Under the pieces are notes generated by a model. It saw nothing but the letters and a program-made list of their open reading frames with translations. It had not been told where the DNA came from and ran no database searches. This document shows positions 52,066 through 58,904 of a stretch of DNA of 64,000 bases, one piece after another. Origin of the DNA: JAQWQB01 sp047636995 (GTDB taxonomy: Bacteria; Bacteroidota; Bacteroidia; Flavobacteriales_D; Sanyastnellaceae). Each line of letters begins with the position of its first letter. Position 1 is the stretch's first letter. The stretch covers positions 1 through 64,000 of the forward strand of contig JBLIGQ010000011.1 of the NCBI GenBank assembly GCA_047636995.1. Reading direction: 5' to 3'. The position numbers were made by a program, and so were the translations under genes.

Positions 52066-53387
52066 CAGCACAACGCAGCGGAGACATAAGAAGAAACCTT
52101 GATTGGCCAACGTTACTGATCATGATGTCATTGGTGCTTTTTGGATGGATTACAATCTATAGTGCCGCTTTCAACCCTGAACACGCTGGTATATTTGACT
52201 TCAAATCTGACCATGGAAAACAGCTGATCTGGATTGGGATCTGCGCTGTTATAGGGCTCGTCTTATTAAATACGGAAGGGGAATTTTTCATACGCTTTAG
52301 TGTTATATCCTATGTTGCGGTACTTATCTTTCTAATCTTGGTTCTGATCATAGGAAAAAAGGTTGGTGGTGCGCGATCCTGGTTCGGAATAGGCTCCTTC
52401 AGCATACAACCCAGTGAGTTTGCGAAAACATCTACAGCCCTAATGCTGGCTTGGTTTATAGCCCAAACAGGGAGTAAGTTTAAAGCGCTAGGAACACGAC
52501 TTCAAGCAGGCTTAGTGCTTCTTGTTCCCGCCGGTTTGATTATGCTGCAGCCTGATGCAGGAACCGTTCTGGTATTCACAGGATTCATTTTCGCCATGTA
52601 TAGAGAGGGCCTCAGTGGTAACCTTTTGATTGTGGGCTTTGGCGCCATAATTCTGGCTATTGTGGCTATTCTTTCAGGAGCTACCAGCTTTGATTATGTT
52701 TTCATTGGAGAACAGAGTGGGATTTTCATGATGCTCTTTATGCTCCTCATTATTGGCGCATTTACATTTCTGGGTGTTAGAACGTTTACGCTGCCTAGAT
52801 ACCGGAAGAAAAACTTCAGAATTGTGCTCCTTTCACTCATCGGGGCCATGGGCTTTTCTTATGCTGTAAACTTCGGAATAGAAGATGTTTTAAAGACCCA
52901 CCAACGGGAGCGAATCTATGTCCTTTTCGGTATGAACAGCAATCCTGATGCTGCTTACAACATCAACAATGCTAAGGCGGCGATTGGCGCTGGAAGGTGG
53001 ACAGGCAAGGGATTTATGAATGGTCCTATGACACGGTATAAATTTGTACCTGAGCAACACACAGATTTTATATATAGCACCATAGGCGAAGAGTGGGGGT
53101 TCTTAGGAAGCACACTGGTCATAGTGCTGTTTATTGCCTTGATTTTGCGGATCATTGCGCTGGCTGAAAGACAGCGATCTCAGTTCTCACGTGTTTATGG
53201 ATACTCCGTTGCGAGTATCCTCTTCATGCACGTGCTTATAAACATAGGAATGGTCTTAGGAATAGCACCTGTAATTGGTATTCCCCTTCCCTTCTTTAGC
53301 TATGGGGGTTCCTCCTTGATGGGGTTTGCCATTCTCATTTTCATCATGCTGAGATTGGATGCAGAGCGTTACAGCGTATTTAGATAA
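52062..53387 (+). CDS. rodA: SEDS peptidoglycan glycosyltransferase RodA
   Basis: A 441-residue polytopic SEDS protein. Family motifs include GGARSWFGIGSFSIQPSEFAK, LMLQPDAGTVLVFTGF, the functional Asp region EQHTDFIYSTIGEEWGFLGS and the C-terminal PLPFFSYGGSSL. It polymerises glycan strands together with PBP2. It is last in the mre operon. No intrinsic terminator is visible after it, so transcripts may run into the long leader region ahead of the cysteine genes. Confidence 0.96.
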   Translation: MTAQRSGDIRRNLDWPTLLIMMSLVLFGWITIYSAAFNPEHAGIFDFKSDHGKQLIWIGICAVIGLVLLNTEGEFFIRFSVISYVAVLIFLILVLIIGKKVGGARSWFGIGSFSIQPSEFAKTSTALMLAWFIAQTGSKFKALGTRLQAGLVLLVPAGLIMLQPDAGTVLVFTGFIFAMYREGLSGNLLIVGFGAIILAIVAILSGATSFDYVFIGEQSGIFMMLFMLLIIGAFTFLGVRTFTLPRYRKKNFRIVLLSLIGAMGFSYAVNFGIEDVLKTHQRERIYVLFGMNSNPDAAYNINNAKAAIGAGRWTGKGFMNGPMTRYKFVPEQHTDFIYSTIGEEWGFLGSTLVIVLFIALILRIIALAERQRSQFSRVYGYSVASILFMHVLINIGMVLGIAPVIGIPLPFFSYGGSSLMGFAILIFIMLRLDAERYSVFR

Positions 53388-53900
53388 AATACCTTCTAAC
53401 CATTAGAACAGTAAATCAGAATTCCCAACAAAATTGGTGTTTCTTGGTATTCATGCTCAAACTGGTCCCGCGGGTGAATACTACCTTTGTAGGTGAGAAA
53501 TCTTCACAGGTATAGTCGCAACCTGAGTTTATACCACTGACAGTCTATTCAGAGCAAGTATCAGAAGGATCTAATTCAACGCGCATTGAAACGATCGAAT
53601 TGGCCAATATTGATCCTCCGGGAAAGAGAGTCAAAACAACCAATATTCTTCGGCAAGAGTGTTTAATCTGAATAAGAAATAGTGCAGAGATGACCAATTC
53701 GTGTTACGCATTTACCCATTTCAGGCTAAATCCAATGCCTCTATTTTTTTCCTAATACAGGTCCAATTAGAAAGGATTGACGTATTCCAACAACCACCAT
53801 CACCCAAATAAATAATTCTACAACACTGTTTATCAGGTGATTATTGTTTTTTTCGCACTGTTATCCACCGAATGCTTGCAAAACTCAATTTATTTTTCCC
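53388..53900. other. Non-coding stretch between rodA and the first Cys leader
   Basis: About 510 bp without a supported gene. A TACCTTTG motif sits at 53482-53489, but it is part of a small CTACC/GTAGG hairpin and no gene follows. A 51-codon frame without a start (53516-53671) looks weakly protein-like (PLTVYSEQVSEG, ETIELANIDPPGKRV) and may be the remnant of a decayed gene. I see nothing else. Confidence 0.5.
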
Positions 53901-53908
53901 TATCTTTA
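53901..53908 (+). promoter_or_regulatory. Candidate -7 box TATCTTTA for the cysteine leader transcript
   Basis: Seven of eight positions (all but the final G) follow TAnnTTTG. A TTG lies at 53876-53878, 22 bp upstream. The leader ATG is 8 nt downstream, consistent with the short leaders seen elsewhere in the window. Confidence 0.4.
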
Positions 53909-53916
53909 TAATTGTT

Positions 53917-53964
53917 ATGCTGAACACATTCACATTTACTTGTTGCTGTTGCACGACCCTTTAG
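53917..53964 (+). CDS. Leader peptide 1 with four consecutive cysteines
   Basis: A 15-codon ORF reading MLNTFTFTCCCCTTL and stop, below usual gene-calling length. The four Cys codons are TGT TGC TGT TGC at 53941-53952. A terminator (54002-54037) begins 37 nt after the stop codon. The segment 53964-53972, from the last base of the stop codon onward, can pair over 9 bp with 54008-54016, the distal half of that terminator's 5' arm. A ribosome stalled on the Cys codons would leave it exposed, whereas one that reaches the stop would cover it. This is the geometry of a Cys-tRNA attenuator for the cysteine genes downstream. The peptide itself probably has no other function. Translation is inferred, not shown. 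Confidence 0.72.
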   Translation: MLNTFTFTCCCCTTL

Positions 53965-54037
53965 GGATCGGATTGAGCAATGTGTATTTGAAAAAATATA
54001 GAGCCCTTCCGATTCTTTCGGAGGGGCTTTCTTTTTT
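53964..54037 (+). promoter_or_regulatory. Attenuator 1: antiterminator/terminator switch
   Basis: Two mutually exclusive pairings are visible. Antiterminator: GGGATCGGA (53964-53972) with TCCGATTCT (54008-54016), 9 bp including two G-U pairs. Terminator: the 54002-54037 hairpin. Both use 54008-54012. Confidence 0.65.
54002..54037 (+). terminator. Intrinsic terminator of attenuator 1
   Basis: An 11-bp stem AGCCCTTCCGA/TCGGAGGGGCT (one G-U pair), 5-nt loop, then TTTCTTTTTT. It stands alone between two tiny Cys ORFs, far from any ordinary gene end. Confidence 0.9.
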
Positions 54038-54056
54038 GGTTTATTAATTGGTTAAT

Positions 54057-54146
54057 ATGAATGCTCAGATGAGAAATAGTCTTTTAAATACAACTTGTTG
54101 TTGTTGTTGTTGCGGTCACTCGCGATACAAGAAGACTATGCCTTAA
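54057..54146 (+). CDS. Leader peptide 2 with six consecutive cysteines
   Basis: A 29-codon ORF (ATG 54057, or ATG 54069) containing NTTCCCCCCGHSRYKKTMP. Six Cys codons (five TGT, one TGC) occupy 54096-54113. It shares the LNT...TCCCC core with leader 1. Codons 24-26 (TAC AAG AAG, 54126-54134) can pair over 9 bp with 54180-54188 in the 5' arm of the following terminator. A ribosome held early in the Cys run leaves this segment free; one finishing translation covers it. No good separate promoter lies between terminator 1 and this ORF. The second leader is therefore probably reached only by readthrough of the first. Confidence 0.75.
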   Translation: MNAQMRNSLLNTTCCCCCCGHSRYKKTMP

Positions 54147-54209
54147 CTGAAACATTCTAGTAAAAGAATTCAAAAGGTCCTTCTTGTGGTGAGAAGGGCC
54201 TTTTCTTTT
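54126..54209 (+). promoter_or_regulatory. Attenuator 2: antiterminator/terminator switch
   Basis: TACAAGAAG (54126-54134) pairs with CTTCTTGTG (54180-54188), eight Watson-Crick pairs plus one G-U. This is mutually exclusive with the terminator hairpin 54172-54204. Confidence 0.68.
54172..54209 (+). terminator. Intrinsic terminator of attenuator 2
   Basis: A 12-13-bp stem AAAGGTCCTTCT/AGAAGGGCCTTT (one G-U pair) followed by TTTTCTTTT, located 75 nt upstream of the cysteine synthase ATG. Confidence 0.92.
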
Positions 54210-54283
54210 GCCTAAAAATTTGAACAAACAACTCTATCTATAATTGACCTGACGATTAAGTCAAGCTAAAATTCAACTTCCAA

Positions 54284-55216
54284 ATGGGAAACCCAACTAC
54301 TCTCCCCCACTTATTTGCCACTTTCGCTGAATTCGGAAATTACGTAGGCAACACTCCACTGATGGAGATCAAAGGATTACATCACAATGCTAAGGTTAAA
54401 ATCTTTGCGAAAGCAGAATGGCAACAAATGGGTGCAAGTGTGAAAGCACGCGCTGCTTATCTAATCATGAAGGAAGCGATTCTAGCTGGCAATCTGCATG
54501 AAAGCAAACGTCTCTTGGATGCAAGCAGCGGGAATACCGGCATTGCATACGCCATTTTTGCCAAAGCGGCAGGAATCCCCCTGACTCTTTGTATTCCTGA
54601 AAACGCATCAAAAGAGCGAAAGCACATTCTGCATACCCTCGGGGTTGAAGTAATTTTCACTAGCAAGTTGGAAGGAACAGATGGTGCGCAATCAGTTGCC
54701 TTAGAATTGGCAACTAAAAATCCCGAAGACTATTTTTATGCTGATCAATACAACAATGACAACAATTGGAAGGCCCATTATGAAACCACAGCAAAAGAAA
54801 TCTTGCACCAGACCTATGGAGAAATAACTCATTTCACCTGTGGCTTAGGCACTACAGGAACGTTTTCAGGAACAGCCAAACGACTGCTAGAAGAAAAACC
54901 AACGGTCAAGGTCATTGCGCTTCAGCCAGAGACTGCTTTGCACGGGATGGAAGGATGGAAACACCTGGAGACCGCAAAAGTGCCCGGGATTTATAAGTCT
55001 GAATTGGCGACAGACACACGCACAGTAGATACGTTGAGTGCTTATAACATCCTCCGCAAAACACATGCGCAAGGACTGAAAATCAGTCCGTCTTCAGCAG
55101 CAAATATTCAAGGCGCTATTGATTTAGCAAATCAACTAGAAGCGGGTGTTATCGTGACGGTTCTTCCTGATGATGCCTCGAAATATTCTGAGGCCCTCAC
55201 CCAAATCTTACACTGA
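54284..55216 (+). CDS. cysM: Cysteine synthase (CysM-like, probable thiocarboxylate-dependent)
   Basis: A 310-residue PLP fold-type II cysteine synthase. The PLP lysine is K54 in QMGASVKARAAY, where most relatives have SVKDR. The substrate loop is SSGNTGIAYA, the phosphate-binding loop GLGTTGTFSGTAK, and LKISPSSAANIQGA near the end binds the PLP nitrogen. The usual acceptor is O-acetylserine or O-phosphoserine with sulfide. Here the gene is followed by JAMM peptidase, ThiS-like carrier and E1/rhodanese genes. That set parallels the mycobacterial CysM-CysO-Mec pathway, in which sulfur comes from a protein thiocarboxylate. The stop codon overlaps the next ATG (TGATG). Two Cys-codon attenuators precede the gene. 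Confidence 0.88.
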   Translation: MGNPTTLPHLFATFAEFGNYVGNTPLMEIKGLHHNAKVKIFAKAEWQQMGASVKARAAYLIMKEAILAGNLHESKRLLDASSGNTGIAYAIFAKAAGIPLTLCIPENASKERKHILHTLGVEVIFTSKLEGTDGAQSVALELATKNPEDYFYADQYNNDNNWKAHYETTAKEILHQTYGEITHFTCGLGTTGTFSGTAKRLLEEKPTVKVIALQPETALHGMEGWKHLETAKVPGIYKSELATDTRTVDTLSAYNILRKTHAQGLKISPSSAANIQGAIDLANQLEAGVIVTVLPDDASKYSEALTQILH

Positions 55217-55647
55217 TGTTTGAAATTGAAATCACCGCTGCTTCGAACGAAGTCATGAGCGCTCATGCTGTAGGTACTTTCCCCAATGAGTGCTGTGGAT
55301 TTTTCTTCGGCGCAAGTGAAAATGACCTAAAAATTGTCACAGAGATTCGTCCGGTTCTGAATGTAAAAAAAGGCGACCAACGCCGAAGGTTTTCAATTGA
55401 CCCTTTCGATTACATGAAGGCAGAAAAATACGCACATGAAAACCAACTTGAACTGCTTGGTATTTACCATTCACACCCACTGCATCCTGCCGTTCCTTCA
55501 GAGCATGATTTGAAACAAGCCATGCCCTTTTTCAGCTATATCATTCTTAGCACTCAGCCTCAACTGGTGATCGATATCACCTCTTGGCAACTCAATAAAA
55601 ATCGTGAATTCATTCGTGAAGAACTGAAAGTTTCAAAAATCAATTAA
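55216..55647 (+). CDS. mec: JAMM/MPN+ metallopeptidase (Mec-like)
   Basis: A 143-residue zinc isopeptidase. The JAMM motif is complete: Glu25 (FPNECCGFFFG), His85-Ser-His87 (YHSHPLHPAVPSEHD), Ser95 and Asp98. In mycobacteria Mec cleaves the cysteine from the CysO-Cys adduct. Related JAMM proteins also trim C-terminal residues to expose the GG tail of ThiS-like carriers. Both roles are possible here because the carrier ends in GG plus two residues. It is translationally coupled to cysM and lies 15 nt upstream of the carrier gene. Confidence 0.9.
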   Translation: MFEIEITAASNEVMSAHAVGTFPNECCGFFFGASENDLKIVTEIRPVLNVKKGDQRRRFSIDPFDYMKAEKYAHENQLELLGIYHSHPLHPAVPSEHDLKQAMPFFSYIILSTQPQLVIDITSWQLNKNREFIREELKVSKIN

Positions 55648-55662
55648 TTAACATTTAGATCC

Positions 55663-55941
55663 ATGGCTACATTACTAATCCCAACTCCGCTTCGTAAATT
55701 CACAGAGAATCAAGCCCAATTCAGCAGCAATGGGACTTCTGTAAAAGAAGTGATAGAAGACCTACTTCTTTCTCATGCTGGATTGAAACCACACCTGTTG
55801 GATGCTGATGGCAACATTCGCTCCTTTGTAAGAATCTATGTCAAAGATGAAGACATTCAGGTCTTGCAAAAAGAGCATACGAAGGTAGAACAAGACACAC
55901 TTATTTCAATTATACCGGCAATAGCTGGCGGTTCATATTAA
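55663..55941 (+). CDS. cysO: ThiS/MoaD-family sulfur carrier (CysO-like), GG-SY tail
   Basis: A 92-residue beta-grasp protein (LLIPTPLRKFTENQAQF, VKEVIEDLLLSHAGLKPHLL, VRIYVKDEDIQVL) ending IPAIAGGSY. The diglycine is G89-G90 with Ser-Tyr beyond it. The mature carrier should be adenylated and thiocarboxylated at Gly90, so the two extra residues would have to be removed first, plausibly by the adjacent JAMM peptidase. Length and the long C-terminal half match CysO rather than ThiS (about 66 residues). Confidence 0.88.
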   Translation: MATLLIPTPLRKFTENQAQFSSNGTSVKEVIEDLLLSHAGLKPHLLDADGNIRSFVRIYVKDEDIQVLQKEHTKVEQDTLISIIPAIAGGSY

Positions 55942-55951
55942 GGAAGAAATC

Positions 55952-57115
55952 ATGAGCACAGAATTCAGCAAAGCAGAACTCGAGCGGTACAGCAGGCACC
56001 TCATCATTCCAGAGTTCAACATTGAAGGTCAACGCAAATTGAAAGAAGCGAAGGTGCTGGTTATAGGTTCCGGCGGACTAGGATCACCCTTGTTACTTTA
56101 CCTTGCTGCGGCAGGAGTAGGAACACTCGGAATTGTTGATTTTGATGTAGTAGATGAATCCAACCTCCAAAGACAGGTTCTATTTAGTGTAGCAGATGTA
56201 GGCAAACCAAAAGTAGAAGCAGCTGAAGCGCGCATTAAGGCGCTCAATCCGCACATCAAAGTGGTCACCTACAATACGCAGTTTACTTCGTCCAACGCAA
56301 AAGAGATTGTGCGTGACTACGATATCATTGCAGATGGAACAGACAATTTCCCCACCCGCTACCTCGTAAATGACGTCTGCGTTCTGATGAACAAAGTCAA
56401 TGTTTATGGATCTATCTATCGTTTTGAAGGACAAGTTTCTGTCTTCAACTACACAGATAAGGATGGCAACATTGGTCCAAATTACAGAGACTTGTTTCCT
56501 TCTCCTCCCCCTCCGGGTTTGGTACCCAGCTGCGCCGAAGGAGGTGTCATTGGGGTGCTCCCGGGTATTATTGGCTCATTGCAAGCGAACGAAGTCATTA
56601 AAGTCATCTCAGGAATTGGCGAAACATTAAGTGGTAGACTTTTCCTACTGGATGCAGCTACCTTCGAAACGCGTACGTTAAAAGTGCATCGCAATCCAGA
56701 GAATCCTCTGAATGGAGCAAATCCAACACAATCTGAATTGATTGATTATGAGCAATTTTGCGGAATGAAAACAACGGAGAAACAAGAAACTCTTCATGTA
56801 AAAGAGATTGATGTTCACGGTTTGGCTCAGCTGCGCGAAAACGGAACCGACTTCCAGCTCATTGATGTCCGCGAGCCTTATGAATATGCCATTGCGCACA
56901 TCGACGGAGAGCTCATGCCGTTGAACTCCATCAGTGACTTCGCCACACAAATTGACAAAACGAAAAAAGTGGTCATTCATTGCCGAAGTGGCGTGAGAAG
57001 TGCCCAGGCAATTGTAGAGTTGGAAACCAATTTCGGTTTTAAAAATTTGTACAACCTCAAAGGTGGGATTCGTGCATGGGCACAGGAGGTTGATCATGAT
57101 ATTGCGGTGTATTAG
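55952..57115 (+). CDS. E1-like adenylyltransferase/sulfurtransferase (MoeZ/MoeBR type)
   Basis: A 387-residue fusion. The N-terminal ThiF/MoeB domain has the nucleotide motif VIGSGGLGSPLLLYLAAAGVG, the DGTDNFPTRYLVND loop and a conserved Cys in PSCAEGGVIGVLPG. The C-terminal rhodanese domain (about 280-387) has the active Cys in VVIHCRSGVRSAQ. It adenylates the carrier's C-terminal glycine and transfers sulfur to form the thiocarboxylate used by the cysteine synthase. It begins 10 nt after the carrier gene and ends the cluster. It could also serve MoaD or ThiS if those exist elsewhere. Confidence 0.9.
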   Translation: MSTEFSKAELERYSRHLIIPEFNIEGQRKLKEAKVLVIGSGGLGSPLLLYLAAAGVGTLGIVDFDVVDESNLQRQVLFSVADVGKPKVEAAEARIKALNPHIKVVTYNTQFTSSNAKEIVRDYDIIADGTDNFPTRYLVNDVCVLMNKVNVYGSIYRFEGQVSVFNYTDKDGNIGPNYRDLFPSPPPPGLVPSCAEGGVIGVLPGIIGSLQANEVIKVISGIGETLSGRLFLLDAATFETRTLKVHRNPENPLNGANPTQSELIDYEQFCGMKTTEKQETLHVKEIDVHGLAQLRENGTDFQLIDVREPYEYAIAHIDGELMPLNSISDFATQIDKTKKVVIHCRSGVRSAQAIVELETNFGFKNLYNLKGGIRAWAQEVDHDIAVY

Positions 57116-57277
57116 AGGCAATGGAATTGTTGGGGGTTTTCGTTTCCCATGAGTGAAGCTCGTGGCTACATTTTGACGAGCGCAAGCGGTCGTCTGTGTC
57201 CGATAGATAATTGAAGGGATTGTGAGATTTCCCTACACTCTTGAATGTTACGACATGTGGCGAAGACCAGACCTAAA

Positions 57278-57333
57278 GGGCTGGTCCTACGGGGCTGTTC
57301 CTACGGGATTGCTCCTTCGGGATTGCTCCTACG
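57278..57333. repeat. Four tandem 14-bp repeats
   Basis: Units GGGCTGGTCCTACG, GGGCTGTTCCTACG, GGATTGCTCCTTCG and GGATTGCTCCTACG run head to tail without spacer. They are GC-richer than the surroundings and non-coding, and the 14-bp period does not match codons. Confidence 0.85.
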
Positions 57334-57501
57334 GAAGATTGCCAAACACATTGAATGAATCCAACCACCCATCGATAAATAATCGGGATACGTGATTTGC
57401 ATGATGGATCGCCAAAATGGCGTCCCTGTCTGGTAACCTCTTTATATAAGGTAGAGGACGCAAGAATTCCGTCCTCACAACCCTGGCGAATAGATCAACC
57501 G

Positions 57502-57547
57502 AGCGCTATTGATGAAACCACATTTTTTATGTGGATTGTTTAGCGCT
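57502..57547. repeat. Nested stem-loop
   Basis: Outer 7-bp arms AGCGCTA (57502) and TAGCGCT (57541) enclose an inner hairpin CCACAT-TTTTT-ATGTGG (57518-57534). It is not a terminator by composition and could be a structured RNA element or binding site. Confidence 0.5.
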
Positions 57548-57565
57548 TACAAAAGTACAAGCAAC

Positions 57566-57597
57566 AAAAAGGGCTACCCAAACGGATAGCCCTTTTT
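57566..57597 (-). terminator. Terminator of the odhA-odhB operon
   Basis: A perfect 11-bp stem AAAAAGGGCTA/TAGCCCTTTTT with a 10-nt loop, 18 nt beyond the odhB stop. The A/T-rich ends make it bidirectional. Confidence 0.88.
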
Positions 57598-57614
57598 AAT
57601 TGAATTTCGTTTTC

Positions 57615-58883
57615 TTACAATCCCAACAACACCTTCGCTGGATCAGTAGCCCCAAACAACATGGTTTCTGGGTTCTCTAACATCTCTTTCACTTTCACCA
57701 AGAAGCTTACGCTCTCTTTTCCATCAATGATGCGGTGATCATACGAAAGGGCGATGTACATGATTGGACGAATAACAACCTCTCCATTTTCAGCAACTGG
57801 TCTTTCAATGATGTTATGCATTCCCAAAATGGCACTTTGAGGAGGATTGATAATTGGCGTGCTCAACATTGAACCGAAGACACCACCATTTGTAATGGTA
57901 AACGTTCCTCCTGTCATCTCATCAATTGAGATTTTACCGTCGCGTGCCTTGATGGCCAAACGTTTGATCTCAGCTTCAATTTCTGCGAGACTCATTTGCT
58001 CTGCATTGCGCACAACAGGCACCATGAGTCCTTTTGGAGAACTCACCGCTATCCCAATATCTGCGTAATCATGGTATACAATTTCTTTCTCTTCAATGCG
58101 GGCGTTCACATCAGGATAAATGCTTAACGCAGTTGTAACGGCCTTGGTGAAGAACGACATAAACCCTAGGTTCACGCCGTGCGTTTCTTTGAACATTACT
58201 TTGTACTTCGCACGAAGATCCATGATTGGCTTCATGTTCACCTCGTTGAAAGTGGTCAGCATGGCGGTATCGTTCTTTACAGAAACGAGCCGCTCACCAA
58301 CTTTACGACGAAGCATTGACATTTTTTCGCGACGCTCTTCTCTACTTCCGCCCCATGTTTTAGCAGCGCTGGTATCAAATCCAGCAGACATTGCTGCAAC
58401 TACATCTTGCCTCAAGATACGTCCGTCTTTCCCTGTTCCTTGAACTTGGTTCGAAGTAACACCATTTTCATCCATCATCTTTTTAGCAGATGGAGAAGGA
58501 TGTCCTGTAGCATATGACTCAGTAGCTAAGGGTGCTGGAGCAGCAGCAGGAGCAGCCTTTGGAGCCTCTACTTTAGGTTCTGCTTTCACTTCCGCTTTTG
58601 GAGCTTCCACCTTAGGCGCTTCAACAGCACCTTCAGGTCTTTTAGCAGATGTATCTATTAAACAAACCACTTCACCAACAGCAACGGCATCACCTTCTTC
58701 TGCTTTGAGGGTAATGATTCCTGCCGCTTCAGCTGGTAACTCCAGTGTAGCCTTGTCAGAATCTATTTCTGCAATGGTTTGATCTTTTTCTACCCAGTCT
58801 CCATCAGCTACTAACCAAGCAGCAATTTCAACTTCCGATATAGATTCGCCCGGGCTCGGGACTTTCATTTCCAATACTGGCAT
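57615..58883 (-). CDS. odhB: Dihydrolipoamide succinyltransferase (E2 of 2-oxoglutarate dehydrogenase)
   Basis: A 422-residue E2. One lipoyl domain has the lipoylated K44 in EIDSDKATLELP. An Ala/Pro/Lys/Glu-rich linker (about 95-130) and the peripheral subunit-binding domain (SPSAKKMMDENGV, GTGKDGRILRQDV) follow. The C-terminal catalytic domain has the His motif ALSYDHRIIDGKESVSFL. It transfers succinyl groups to CoA in the TCA cycle. It is 21 nt downstream of odhA; E3 is not in the window. Confidence 0.96.
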   Translation of the reverse strand: MPVLEMKVPSPGESISEVEIAAWLVADGDWVEKDQTIAEIDSDKATLELPAEAAGIITLKAEEGDAVAVGEVVCLIDTSAKRPEGAVEAPKVEAPKAEVKAEPKVEAPKAAPAAAPAPLATESYATGHPSPSAKKMMDENGVTSNQVQGTGKDGRILRQDVVAAMSAGFDTSAAKTWGGSREERREKMSMLRRKVGERLVSVKNDTAMLTTFNEVNMKPIMDLRAKYKVMFKETHGVNLGFMSFFTKAVTTALSIYPDVNARIEEKEIVYHDYADIGIAVSSPKGLMVPVVRNAEQMSLAEIEAEIKRLAIKARDGKISIDEMTGGTFTITNGGVFGSMLSTPIINPPQSAILGMHNIIERPVAENGEVVIRPIMYIALSYDHRIIDGKESVSFLVKVKEMLENPETMLFGATDPAKVLLGL

Positions 58884-58904
58884 GGAATGGGTGTTTAGTA
58901 GTGA

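Larger units (their letters stand above)
57116..57614. other. 500-bp gap after the cysteine cluster
   Basis: No supported gene. It contains four 14-bp tandem repeats (57278-57333), a small GAGGAC/GTCCTC hairpin near 57453-57475, a nested stem-loop at 57502-57547 and the odhB terminator. The rest is featureless to me. Confidence 0.6.

Noticed and set aside
53482..53489. TACCTTTG promoter-like motif after rodA
   Set aside because: No gene follows within reach, and the motif is part of a small CTACC/GTAGG hairpin.
53917..54146. Cys-run ORFs as metal-binding micropeptides
   Set aside because: Possible, but each is paired with a terminator and a matching antiterminator upstream of cysteine genes, which a simple metal-binding peptide would not explain.
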